Source: Chitinophagaceae bacterium (lineage in GTDB: Bacteria > Bacteroidota > Bacteroidia > Chitinophagales > Chitinophagaceae). From it: a stretch of DNA of 64,000 bases. The stretch spans positions 82,705 to 146,704 of the forward strand of contig JADLCD010000138.1 in assembly GCA_020847395.1 (NCBI GenBank), given 5' to 3'. The position numbers were made by a program, and so were the translations under genes. Shown piece after piece: positions 9,791 through 17,269 of the stretch (position 1 is its first letter; every line of letters starts with the position of its first letter). The notes beneath the pieces are model-generated. The model was not told the origin of the DNA. It did not search any database and saw nothing but the letters and a program-made list of their open reading frames with translations.

Positions 9791-10000
9791 TTATTTGTTT
9801 TTTGGCTTTACTGCTGCCGTTTTCTTTTGTTCTTCTGTTTTAGGATTGATGATATTCTCTTTTGCCGGCGCATGCGGAAAGCCGGGAAAATCCTGGTCAA
9901 TGCGATTGTCAGGATTTGCCTGCACTTCTTCTTTTGTAGTAATGGGTTTTGTTTTACCTTTTGCTCTGGCAGTTTTGCCTGCTGATGTCTTATCTTTCAT
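9791..10000 (-). CDS. Small basic conserved-looking protein (69 residues)
   Basis: The ATG at 9998-10000 gives a 69-residue Lys/Thr-rich, probably disordered protein, MKDKTSAGKTARAKGK onward, with a central DQDFPGFPHAPAKENIINPKT stretch. Small proteins carrying an FPGFPHxPxxEDI-like segment occur widely in Chitinophagaceae without known function; this is from memory. A TTG further upstream (10027) would add nine residues but is less likely. It is divergent from the MBL gene. No signal peptide or membrane segment is present. Confidence 0.6.
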   Translation of the reverse strand: MKDKTSAGKTARAKGKTKPITTKEEVQANPDNRIDQDFPGFPHAPAKENIINPKTEEQKKTAAVKPKNK

Positions 10001-10100
10001 GATTCTTTTTATTATTAAAGAGTACAATTATGTGCCAATTTATCTCTGCTGTAAATGGTGACCAGTGCGGGAAAAAATTCCACATTTATAATTACAAACA

Positions 10101-10814
10101 ATGCAGCTTTTAAAAAACATATACCAGGTAAGCGGCGACCTCAATGGCATAACATTCGATAAACAGGATGCTTTGTGGAATGATGGCAATGCATATATTC
10201 TCAAAACAAATGAAGGCCTGATAATGTTTGATTGCGGATGCGGTGATACCCTCGACCAGATTTTTTGCAACATGCAATACTGGGATTTGTCTACCAACGA
10301 TATTAAATATTGCCTGTTCACGCATCCGCATTATGACCATGCAGGCGGAGCATATTTATTGAAAAAGAAAGGCGTTGCACTTATTGCTATTAGCGAAACA
10401 GCAGATGCTATAGCCAACGGCGATGAACGTTGTTGCGGTTACCTGTATCATAAAACTTTTACACCAGTTACTGTTGACAGAATAGTAAAAGACGGTGAAA
10501 AAATAAATCTGGCCGGTGTTGAAATAGAAGTGATGCACTTACCCGGGCATAGCATGGGTTGTACGGCATTTTTATTTACGCATGAAGGAAAGAAAATAGT
10601 AATAAGCGGTGATGTAATCGGCACATTGTTAAGCGGTGATTTTGGCTGGAGCGGCTCTATTGATTTTGATAAAAAGATATATACCGAATCATTACGCAAG
10701 TTTGCAAAAGTAGAAACCGATGTTATGCTACCCGGGCATGGAATGAGTTATTTTCATAAGCCACGCTGGAGAGTTGAGCAGGCATTGAATGCTGCATTGA
10801 TGCAGTGGAGATAG
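10101..10814 (+). CDS. MBL-fold metallo-hydrolase
   Basis: This 237-residue protein belongs to the metallo-beta-lactamase fold. The metal motif THPHYDHAGG gives His75, His77, Asp79 and His80. LPGHSMGC provides the next His, SGDVIG the bridging Asp and LPGHGMSYF the last His, so a binuclear metal site is complete. There is no signal peptide, so it is probably cytoplasmic. Such proteins hydrolyse thioesters, lactones or other esters; the substrate cannot be read from sequence. It is a single-gene unit followed by the convergent tatA. Confidence 0.88.
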   Translation: MQLLKNIYQVSGDLNGITFDKQDALWNDGNAYILKTNEGLIMFDCGCGDTLDQIFCNMQYWDLSTNDIKYCLFTHPHYDHAGGAYLLKKKGVALIAISETADAIANGDERCCGYLYHKTFTPVTVDRIVKDGEKINLAGVEIEVMHLPGHSMGCTAFLFTHEGKKIVISGDVIGTLLSGDFGWSGSIDFDKKIYTESLRKFAKVETDVMLPGHGMSYFHKPRWRVEQALNAALMQWR

Positions 10815-10901
10815 TTATTCATCTTTAAACAAAATAAAAACCGATAACATAAAGACATTTAAAACACCTTTACATTACCGGTAGAAAATATATGTCAACA
10901 A

Positions 10902-11129
10902 CTAAGCGCCCTGTTGCTTTGTAGTAGTTGTATCTTTTTCATTCATACCATCTTCTATCTCTTTTTTAACGTTGCTTTTAGCATCGTTAAACTCACGAAT
11001 ACCGCGACCCAGTCCACGCATAAACTCAGGAATTTTACGTCCACCGAAAAGAATCAACACTGCAAGAATAATCAATATCCACTCAGTTCCGCCTGGCATT
11101 GATATTAATAAAGAATTGTAAGATAGCAT
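10902..11129 (-). CDS. tatA: Twin-arginine translocase subunit TatA/TatE
   Basis: This 75-residue protein has the TatA layout: one N-terminal membrane helix (TEWILIILAVLILFGGRKIP), a hinge, and an amphipathic helix MRGLGRGIREFNDAKSNVKKE, then a polar tail. TatA forms the size-variable pore of the Tat pathway for folded proteins. The start may be at 11129 or at the internal ATG at 11099 (MPGGTEW), which gives the more usual length. The promoter box at 11156-11163 leaves room for either. No tatC is adjacent. Confidence 0.9.
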   Translation of the reverse strand: MLSYNSLLISMPGGTEWILIILAVLILFGGRKIPEFMRGLGRGIREFNDAKSNVKKEIEDGMNEKDTTTTKQQGA

Positions 11130-11155
11130 CGTAATAAAATTTAAAGTTGAGCAAA

Positions 11156-11163
11156 CAAAGGTA
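11156..11163 (-). promoter_or_regulatory. -7 promoter element TACCTTTG for tatA
   Basis: The minus strand reads TACCTTTG, an exact TAnnTTTG match, about 27 nt before the upstream tatA ATG. No matching -33 TTTG is obvious. Confidence 0.5.
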
Positions 11164-11282
11164 CAATTTTAATTAATCAGAGAGCTAAGATAAGTAATTC
11201 GTTTGATGGTTAACCCATATTTAACAACAAACGGAAACCAGGTGTGCGGTTTCCGTTTGCATATATTCTTTTTGTGTAATAA

Positions 11283-11639
11283 TTATATACCCATTCTTTT
11301 TTCTTTAATTCTTGCGCTTTTACCGCTGCGGCTACGCAGGAAGTACAATTTAGCACGACGAACCTTACCTACTTTATGTAAAGTAATAGAATCAATATTG
11401 GGAGAAGCTATAGGGAAAGTTCTTTCAACACCAACGCCATCAGATATTTTACGCACAGTAAATGTAGCAGTGCTACCGGTACCCTGGCGTTTAATTACAT
11501 CCCCTTTAAATCCCTGTATACGGGTTTTGTTTCCTTCAACAACTTTATAATTAACAGTAACATTATCGCCCGCTTTAAAGCCAGGGAATGTTTTTTGCTG
11601 GGTTAATTGTTCGTGTACGTATTGTACTGCTGAGCTCAT
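11283..11639 (-). CDS. rplS: 50S ribosomal protein L19
   Basis: The ATG at 11637-11639 gives a 118-residue protein matching bacterial L19 in length. L19 sits at the 30S-50S interface. Recognisable segments are [49 protein letters not shown] and [19 protein letters not shown], followed by the basic tail. A longer frame to 11690 exists but its first 17 residues lack similarity and would overlap the promoter. It is monocistronic, with its own strong promoter, between tatA and rny. Confidence 0.95.
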   Translation of the reverse strand: MSSAVQYVHEQLTQQKTFPGFKAGDNVTVNYKVVEGNKTRIQGFKGDVIKRQGTGSTATFTVRKISDGVGVERTFPIASPNIDSITLHKVGKVRRAKLYFLRSRSGKSARIKEKRMGI

Positions 11640-11660
11640 GACTACAAATTTTAAGGGACG

Positions 11661-11691
11661 CAAAGGTAAGGAACGATATTGAAAAATCAAA
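11661..11691 (-). promoter_or_regulatory. Sigma-A promoter of rplS
   Basis: On the minus strand TTTG (11691-11688) lies 19 nt upstream of TACCTTTG (11668-11661), an exact match to the Bacteroidota promoter TTTG-N19-TAnnTTTG. Predicted start of transcription is near 11656, giving a leader of about 17 nt. Confidence 0.75.
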
Positions 11692-11713
11692 AGAAATTCT
11701 ATCGAAGTTGCAG

Positions 11714-11788
11714 GTTACAGGTTTCAAGTCTCAGGTCATAAGGTTGCATCTCTCCCCAACTTGTAACTTAGAACCTGAAACCTGTAAC
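11714..11788. repeat. 13-bp inverted repeat, long-loop intergenic element
   Basis: GTTACAGGTTTCA at 11714-11726 is perfectly complementary to 11776-11788, with about 49 nt between. It occupies the gap between the rny stop and the rplS promoter. The loop contains further related words (CTCAGGT, AACTTGTAAC). No T-run follows, so it is more likely a dispersed intergenic repeat than a terminator. Confidence 0.55.
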
Positions 11789-11792
11789 ATAT

Positions 11793-13358
11793 TTACCTTG
11801 CCACATTCACTGCTCTCTTCTCTCTTATCACCGTTACTTTTATCTGTCCGGGATAGGTCATTTCAGTCTGTATTTTCTGGGCTATTTCAAAGCTGAGTTT
11901 TTCGCTGTCGTTATCAGACATTTTATCTGCTTCGGCTATTACCCTCAACTCACGACCTGCCTGTATAGCATAAGCTTTTTCTACGCCAGGATAAGCCAGG
12001 GCAATATTTTCAAGCTCTTTTATGCGCTGAAGGTATTGCTGCATGATTTCCCTGCGGGCTCCCGGTCTGGCGCCGCTTATAGCATCGCAAGCCTGCACAA
12101 TAGGAGAAATTACATACTGCATTTCCATTTCATCGTGGTGAGCGCCGATAGCGTTTACCACAGCCGGGTTTTCACCATATTTTTCAGCCAGCCTGGCGCC
12201 GAATAAAGCATGGCTCAATTCACTTTCTTCATCAGGCACTTTACCTATGTCGTGCAAAAGCCCTGCTCTTTTAGCCAGTTTAGGGTTAAGTCCTAACTCT
12301 GCCGCCATTGTAGCGCAAAGATTAGCCGTTTCACGGCTGTGCATTAATAAGTTTTGCCCGTAAGACGAACGGAAACGCATACGTCCCACCATTCTTACCA
12401 GCTCTTTATGTAAACCGTGGATACCCAGTTCAATAACTGTCCTCTCCCCTATTTCAAGCACCTGCTCTTCTAATTGCTTGCGGGTTTTTTCAACCACTTC
12501 CTCAATACGGGCAGGGTGAATACGTCCATCCGTTACCAGGCGCTGCAATGCCAGGCGGGCAACTTCTCTTCTCAGTGGGTCGAAAGAAGAAAGTACAATT
12601 GCTTCCGGAGTATCATCAACAATCAGGTCAACGCCGGTAGCCGCTTCAATAGCGCGGATATTTCTACCCTCGCGACCGATAATCTGACCCTTAATTTCAT
12701 CTGTTTCAAGATTGAAGACCGTAACCGTATTTTCAATCGTTTGCTCTGCAGCAGTACGCTGAATAGTCTGAATAACTATTTTCCTTGCTTCCTTATTGGC
12801 TTTTACTTTCGCATCTTCAATAATTTCCTGCTGAATAGATAATGCCTGCGATTGTGCCTCATGCTTTAAGGTTTCCAGCAATTGCCCCTTTGCTTCTTCT
12901 GCCGTTAAAGCAGAAATTTTTTCCAGGCGGCGGATATGCTCTTCCTGGTGTTTTTCTAATTCCGTACGTTTTTGGCTAACTACTTCTATCTGCCTGTTGA
13001 GGTTTTCTTTAATTGCCTCATTTTCCTTTACCTGCTTTTCCGCATTTTCTAATTTCTGGCTAAGACTCTGTTCCTTCTGGCGGGCTCTTGTTTCAGATTC
13101 ATTGATTTTTTTGTTCTTTTCCAGTACCACCTTATCGTGTTCCGCCTGCAGTTGTACTATCTTTTCTTTTGCTTCGAGTAGTTTTTCCTTTTTTAATGTT
13201 TCAGTTGTGGTTTGTGCATCGCCGATAATTTTTTGGGCTTGAGCTTCTGCATTGTCTATTTGCTTTTTTGTATTGGCAGCAAAAACAAATTTACCCGCTA
13301 TTATTCCTACCACGATACCCACAACTCCAATTATAATGGACAAGACATTCAGTTCCAT
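11793..13358 (-). CDS. rny: Ribonuclease Y
   Basis: This 521-residue endoribonuclease initiates mRNA decay at the membrane. It shows an N-terminal membrane helix (residues ~4-26), a long charged coiled coil to ~195, a KH RNA-binding domain with [20 protein letters not shown] (~225-245), and an HD domain with LLHDIGKV and the later GAHHDE, which coordinate the catalytic metals. The C-terminus ends in the usual [18 protein letters not shown]. Length is canonical. It is monocistronic on the minus strand, divergent from the TlpA-like gene. Confidence 0.97.
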   Translation of the reverse strand: MELNVLSIIIGVVGIVVGIIAGKFVFAANTKKQIDNAEAQAQKIIGDAQTTTETLKKEKLLEAKEKIVQLQAEHDKVVLEKNKKINESETRARQKEQSLSQKLENAEKQVKENEAIKENLNRQIEVVSQKRTELEKHQEEHIRRLEKISALTAEEAKGQLLETLKHEAQSQALSIQQEIIEDAKVKANKEARKIVIQTIQRTAAEQTIENTVTVFNLETDEIKGQIIGREGRNIRAIEAATGVDLIVDDTPEAIVLSSFDPLRREVARLALQRLVTDGRIHPARIEEVVEKTRKQLEEQVLEIGERTVIELGIHGLHKELVRMVGRMRFRSSYGQNLLMHSRETANLCATMAAELGLNPKLAKRAGLLHDIGKVPDEESELSHALFGARLAEKYGENPAVVNAIGAHHDEMEMQYVISPIVQACDAISGARPGARREIMQQYLQRIKELENIALAYPGVEKAYAIQAGRELRVIAEADKMSDNDSEKLSFEIAQKIQTEMTYPGQIKVTVIREKRAVNVAR

Positions 13359-13511
13359 GAATTTTTAATTTATACTGTTCTTTTATATTTTTCCTTGCTA
13401 TGTTCATAATAACCATAGTAAGTTGGTAATAGGCGAAGATACAAAACAACAGTCAACGGCGTTACAGTAGTAGTAAATTTCAGTAATTTGCATACTCAAC
13501 TTGTTTAAATA

Positions 13512-14633
13512 ATGAAGAAAGGAATAGTGATACTCCTGGCGCTCAGCCCGCTTTTTTTGATTGCTCAAACCCCTTTTACCATTTCGGGAAGTCTTAATAA
13601 AATAAAAGACACCATTAATGTAGTGTATATAGATTATATAACCGGAAATGCAAGAGTATCAGACAGTTCAAAAGTTATTAATGGCAAATACAGTTTCAGG
13701 GGTAATCTTGATGAACCCACACTTGCCCGTATTACCGCCGGGTTATCTAACAAAAATTCAAATGAGGAAGCTGCAACAAGCATATACATTCAACCCGGTG
13801 ATATAAGTGTTGCAAGCAATGGCAGCTTTACGGCCATTACCGTAAAAGGCTCTTCTGCACATGATGATTTTAAAAAATTTGAAGATATTATTCAGCCCTA
13901 TAGCGATACTATGCGCTCCTATTATCAAACCTATAGCGAGGCAAGGCAAACCGGCAATACCGCTACAATGCAGGAGATACAAACCAGGGCCATGGCGCTT
14001 GAATCTCATATAAAGGAGAAGGTATTTGTTCCTTTTATTAAAAATAACCCATCATCCCCGGTGTCGTTTTTTGTGTTGCAGCAGTATGCGGGTAACGATA
14101 TTGACGTAAACAAGGTTGAACCCTTATTTTCTTTGCTGGCGCCCGGAGTTCAAAACCTTAGTTCTGCCAAACAATTAAAGGAGCGTATTAATATTGAGAA
14201 AAGAACCGCTATCGGTCAGGTAGCTGCCGACTTTACTCAAAACGATACTTTGGGTAACCCGGTAAAGCTTTCTTCGCTGCAGGGCAAATATTTGCTGGTT
14301 GATTTTTGGGCGAGTTGGTGCGGCCCCTGCCGCCAGGAAAACCCCAATGTGGTAAACGCCTATAATAAATATAAAGACAAAGGCTTTACTGTTTTAGGCG
14401 TATCTCTCGACAGGCAGGGCGCTAAAGATGCCTGGTTAAAAGCCATTCATGATGATAATCTTACCTGGACCCATGTAAGCGATCTCCAGTTCTGGAATAA
14501 TGCTGCTGCAAGATTATATGGCATTGAATCCATCCCACAGAATTTTTTATTAGACCCGAAGGGGAAAATCATAGGGAAGAATTTGAGGGGAGCAGAGTTG
14601 CTGGAGAAGTTGGCGGAGGTGTTGGGGAAGTAA
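13512..14633 (+). CDS. DUF4369 / TlpA-like thiol-disulfide oxidoreductase
   Basis: This 373-residue periplasmic protein has a signal peptide (cleaved near FLIAQ), an N-terminal DUF4369 beta-sandwich (TISGSLNKIKDTINVVYID, ~20-120), a helical linker, and a C-terminal TlpA/ResA thioredoxin fold (~230-373). Its active site is WASWCGPC and its cis-Pro segment IESIPQNFLLD. Such proteins keep apocytochromes or other secreted thiols reduced. It is a single gene immediately upstream of the rplK promoter, with no functional link to that cluster. Confidence 0.9.
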   Translation: MKKGIVILLALSPLFLIAQTPFTISGSLNKIKDTINVVYIDYITGNARVSDSSKVINGKYSFRGNLDEPTLARITAGLSNKNSNEEAATSIYIQPGDISVASNGSFTAITVKGSSAHDDFKKFEDIIQPYSDTMRSYYQTYSEARQTGNTATMQEIQTRAMALESHIKEKVFVPFIKNNPSSPVSFFVLQQYAGNDIDVNKVEPLFSLLAPGVQNLSSAKQLKERINIEKRTAIGQVAADFTQNDTLGNPVKLSSLQGKYLLVDFWASWCGPCRQENPNVVNAYNKYKDKGFTVLGVSLDRQGAKDAWLKAIHDDNLTWTHVSDLQFWNNAAARLYGIESIPQNFLLDPKGKIIGKNLRGAELLEKLAEVLGK

Positions 14634-14657
14634 TGATTTGATATTTCAAATTTCAAA

Positions 14658-14688
14658 TTTGGCATTTCAAATTTGAAACGTACCTTTG
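14658..14688 (+). promoter_or_regulatory. Sigma-A promoter of the rplKAJL cluster
   Basis: TTTG (14658-14661), a 19-nt spacer and TACCTTTG (14681-14688) match the Bacteroidota consensus exactly. The upstream DNA is a run of AATTTCAAATTT words. Predicted transcript start near 14693 leaves a leader of about 70 nt before rplK. Confidence 0.75.
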
Positions 14689-14720
14689 CCGCCCCAAAAA
14701 GTTCTTTTTTGAATTTGGGA

Positions 14721-14739
14721 GTCCCGCCCCGGGCGGGAC
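14721..14739 (+). other. GC-rich hairpin in the rplK leader
   Basis: GTCCCGCCC (14721-14729) and GGGCGGGAC (14731-14739) form a 9-bp near-perfect palindrome within the predicted 5' leader, in otherwise AT-rich DNA. It could be a control element bound by a ribosomal protein or a dispersed repeat. No T-run follows. Confidence 0.45.
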
Positions 14740-14763
14740 GCTATCACCAAAAACGTATAAAAC

Positions 14764-15207
14764 ATGGCAAAAGAAATCAGTGGCTTTGTAAAGCTACAGG
14801 TAAAAGGCGGCCAGGCAAACCCTGCGCCACCGGTTGGTCCTGCATTGGGTTCCAAAGGTGTGAACATCATGGAATTCTGCAAACAGTTTAATGCTCGTAC
14901 GCAGGACAAAATGGGAAAAGTACTTCCCGTATTGATCACCGTTTATTCCGACAAATCTTTCGAGTTTGTAATCAAAACTCCCCCCGCAGCAGTTCAGTTA
15001 TTGGAAGCCGCAAAAGTGCAGAGTGGTTCTAAAGAACCTAACCGCAACAAAGTGGGTAAAGTAAATTGGACACAGGTAGAAGCTATCGCTAAAGATAAGA
15101 TGCTTGACCTTAACTGCTTTACTATTGAAAGCGCAATGCGCATGGTTGCAGGTACAGCACGCAGCATGGGCCTTACTGTTGATGGTAAAGCTCCATGGGA
15201 AAACTAA
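14764..15207 (+). CDS. rplK: 50S ribosomal protein L11
   Basis: This 147-residue protein is L11, part of the GTPase-associated centre with L10 and L7/L12. The N-terminal domain carries [22 protein letters not shown] and the RNA-binding C-terminal domain ends with the family signature ([21 protein letters not shown]). Length is normal. It is the first gene of the cluster. Unlike the usual bacterial order no nusG or secE precedes it; the upstream neighbour is an unrelated thioredoxin gene. Confidence 0.98.
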   Translation: MAKEISGFVKLQVKGGQANPAPPVGPALGSKGVNIMEFCKQFNARTQDKMGKVLPVLITVYSDKSFEFVIKTPPAAVQLLEAAKVQSGSKEPNRNKVGKVNWTQVEAIAKDKMLDLNCFTIESAMRMVAGTARSMGLTVDGKAPWEN

Positions 15208-15227
15208 GTCTTCACTTCCAAAATTGA

Positions 15228-15926
15228 ATGAAAATGGCGATCACTAAAAAAAGAAAAGCTGCAGAAGCTAAAATCGATAAAAAGAAAACGTATTCGCTGA
15301 AGGAAGCCTCTTCCCTGGTTAAGGAAGTGAATACAGCAAAATTTGACAGTTCTGTTGATATCCACCTGCGTTTGGGTGTTGATCCTAAAAAAGCAGACCA
15401 GGCTATCCGCGGCACAGTAACATTACCGCACGGTACCGGTAAAACAAAAAGAGTATTGGTGCTTTGCACACCTGATAAAGAAGAAGCTGCAAAAGCAGCC
15501 GGCGCTGACTATGTAGGTTTGGATGAGTTTGTAACAAAAATTGAAGGCGGCTGGGTTGATATTGACGTAATTGTTGCAACACCTGCTGTAATGCCTAAAA
15601 TAGGTAAGCTGGGTAAAATATTGGGTCCCCGTAACCTGATGCCAAATCCTAAAACCGGTACAGTAACTAATGATGTAGCGGCCGCAGTAAACGAAGTAAA
15701 AGGTGGTAAAATAGCATTTAAGGTTGATAAAGCAGGCATCATTCACGCCTCAGTAGGTCGTGTAAGTTTTTCACCTGAAAAAATTGCTGAAAACAGCCAG
15801 GAATTTATCAACGCTATCATTAAAGCAAAACCTTCTACCGCTAAGGGAACTTACCTTAAAAGCGCGTTCATGGCCAGCACAATGAGCCCTGGTATTGCTA
15901 TCGACACAAAATCATTAATGAACTAA
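15228..15926 (+). CDS. rplA: 50S ribosomal protein L1
   Basis: This 232-residue protein is L1 of the ribosomal L1 stalk, often also an autogenous translational repressor of rplKA. Signature segments are [22 protein letters not shown] text near 40, [34 protein letters not shown] and [20 protein letters not shown]. Start may be 15228 or the ATG at 15234 (MAITKKRK), which fits homologues slightly better. It follows rplK by 20 nt. Confidence 0.97.
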   Translation: MKMAITKKRKAAEAKIDKKKTYSLKEASSLVKEVNTAKFDSSVDIHLRLGVDPKKADQAIRGTVTLPHGTGKTKRVLVLCTPDKEEAAKAAGADYVGLDEFVTKIEGGWVDIDVIVATPAVMPKIGKLGKILGPRNLMPNPKTGTVTNDVAAAVNEVKGGKIAFKVDKAGIIHASVGRVSFSPEKIAENSQEFINAIIKAKPSTAKGTYLKSAFMASTMSPGIAIDTKSLMN

Positions 15927-15953
15927 TGCTTTAAAGCATAAAAATCTTTTTGT

Positions 15954-16481
15954 ATGACCAAACAGGAAAAAAACGAAGTGATTGAATTGCTGAAAGGCAA
16001 GTTCTCTCAATACAATAATTTTTACGTTACCGATACTGAATCTCTTACAGTAGAGCAGGTTGGTAAATTGCGCCGCGCATGTTTCAACAAAAATGTTGAA
16101 ATGAAAGTGGCAAAAAATACTTTAATTAAGAAAGCGCTTGAATCAATTGACAGCACAAGATATACTGGTTTATACGAGTCGCTGAACAATGTAACCGCTT
16201 TGTTATTTTCTGAAAATCCAAAAGAGCCGGCTTTAATACTGAGCACATTCCGTAAAGAAACCAACGGACAAAAGCCTGAATTAAAAGCAGCCTTTATTGA
16301 CGGTGATGTATTTGCAGGCGATGACCAGCTCAAAGCACTTACTACCCTTAAGAGCAAAAACGATCTTATTGGTGAAATCATTGGCTTATTACAATCACCT
16401 GCTAAAAACGTTATCAGCGCATTAAACGCCGGTAACAAATTAGCAGGATTGATAAAAGCACTGGAAGACAGAGCACAATAA
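15954..16481 (+). CDS. rplJ: 50S ribosomal protein L10
   Basis: This 175-residue protein is L10, the base of the L7/L12 stalk. It begins MTKQEKNEVIELLKGKFSQYNNFYVTD, contains VKVAKNTLIKKAL-like and TALLFSENPKEPALIL segments, and ends with the helix KLAGLIKALEDRAQ that binds L7/L12 dimers. The gene sits 27 nt after rplA. The 304-nt gap to rplL is unusually long and contains a second, decayed L10 tail. Confidence 0.97.
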   Translation: MTKQEKNEVIELLKGKFSQYNNFYVTDTESLTVEQVGKLRRACFNKNVEMKVAKNTLIKKALESIDSTRYTGLYESLNNVTALLFSENPKEPALILSTFRKETNGQKPELKAAFIDGDVFAGDDQLKALTTLKSKNDLIGEIIGLLQSPAKNVISALNAGNKLAGLIKALEDRAQ

Positions 16482-16486
16482 TAATG

Positions 16487-16694
16487 TGGCAATTTGAAAA
16501 TATGGCAATTTGAAAATGCAAAAACCATTCTCAAATTTTCAAGTTGATTCATTGTTAATACAAATGTTTTAAACGCTGGCAACAAACCTTGCAGAATCAT
16601 TAAGCGCATTGCAAGATAGAGTACAATAATAATGTGGCAATTTGAAAACAAGCTGTTTCATTTTCAAATTTTCAAATTGATCCATTTTCAAATT
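16487..16694. repeat. CAATTTGAAAA word repeats between rplJ and rplL
   Basis: At least five direct or inverted copies of CAATTTGAAAA / TTTTCAAATTG-like words surround the decayed rplJ tail (for example 16490-16517, 16536-16550, 16638-16649, 16663-16694). Related AATTTCAAATTT words occur before the rplK promoter (14641-14676). They can form long AT-rich hairpins and probably mediated the local duplication. Confidence 0.55.
16569..16648 (+). pseudogene. Decayed duplicate of the rplJ 3' end
   Basis: These 80 nt align with 16422-16500, the end of rplJ plus its downstream flank, at about 80% identity with one inserted base (my hand count: 15 differences). The remnant still reads LAESLSALQDRVQ then stop, parallel to LAGLIKALEDRAQ of the intact gene, and is followed by the same TAATAATGTGGCAATTTGAA flank. 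Differences concentrate in the coding part while the flank is nearly identical. It has no start and cannot make L10. Confidence 0.75.
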
Positions 16695-16696
16695 AC

Positions 16697-16717
16697 TTAT
16701 CCCAGCCTGAGGGATAA
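16697..16717 (+). other. Hairpin in the rplL leader
   Basis: TTATCCC (16697-16703) and GGGATAA (16711-16717) form a perfect 7-bp stem with a 7-nt loop. A second small hairpin CTCCGCCGGAG (16742-16752) follows. They lie 35-90 nt before the rplL ATG. They may control the excess translation of L7/L12 relative to L10, or may process the mRNA. Confidence 0.4.
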
Positions 16718-16785
16718 CATACAACCAAATTTTTTTAATAACTCCGCCGGAGCACAGGCAATGAAGGCGGTAAAAATTTGAAACA

Positions 16786-17163
16786 ATGGCAGATTTAAAA
16801 GCATTCGCAGAACAGTTAGTAAATCTTACTGTAAAAGAAGTAAACGAATTAGCAACTATTTTGAAAGATGAGTACGGCATTGAGCCTGCAGCTGCTGCGG
16901 TAGCTGTAGCAGGACCTGCTGCCGGCGGTGGCGCTCCTGCTGCTGAAGAAAAAACTGCTTTCAACGTAGTATTGAAAGCAGCCGGCGCTAACAAACTTGG
17001 CGTGGTTAAAGTGGTTAAAGATCTTACAGGTCTTGGCTTAAAAGAAGCTAAAGATTTAGTAGATGGCGCACCAAAACCAGTTAAGGAAGGTGTTGCAAAA
17101 GCTGAAGCTGAGGACATTGCAGCTAAATTAAAAGAAGCTGGCGCAGAAGTAGAAATCGCTTAA
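16786..17163 (+). CDS. rplL: 50S ribosomal protein L7/L12
   Basis: This 125-residue acidic, Ala-rich protein is L7/L12, the multicopy stalk protein that recruits translation GTPases. It has an N-terminal dimerisation domain ([21 protein letters not shown]), a flexible Ala/Gly/Pro hinge near residues 38-55, and the C-terminal factor-binding domain with [20 protein letters not shown] and [17 protein letters not shown] terminator follows directly, and the next gene is a carotenoid desaturase instead of rpoB. Confidence 0.98.
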   Translation: MADLKAFAEQLVNLTVKEVNELATILKDEYGIEPAAAAVAVAGPAAGGGAPAAEEKTAFNVVLKAAGANKLGVVKVVKDLTGLGLKEAKDLVDGAPKPVKEGVAKAEAEDIAAKLKEAGAEVEIA

Positions 17164-17186
17164 TTCGGTTTTGAAAATATAAAGAG

Positions 17187-17217
17187 AGCCATCCCGATAT
17201 GTGGGTGGCTTTTTTTA
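17187..17217 (+). terminator. Rho-independent terminator after rplL
   Basis: AGCCATCCC (17187-17195) pairs with GGGTGGCT (17203-17210), with one G-U pair, and runs into seven T. It lies 24 nt after the rplL stop and closes the ribosomal cluster, confirming that rpoBC is not co-transcribed here. Confidence 0.88.
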
Positions 17218-17269
17218 TTGCAGTAATCAGCAGTTATAATTACTTTCATTGCTGATTTTACCAACACTT

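Noticed and set aside
9665..9985. Plus-strand 106-codon Cys/Phe-rich frame
   Set aside because: Antisense to the small basic protein and its extension; composition is typical of the reverse of a Lys-rich frame.
11714..11788. Terminator for rny
   Set aside because: The stem is perfect but the loop is about 49 nt and no T-run follows; classed as a repeat.
16022..17117. Long minus-strand frames opposite rplJ and rplL
   Set aside because: Shadows of strongly biased ribosomal protein codons on the plus strand.
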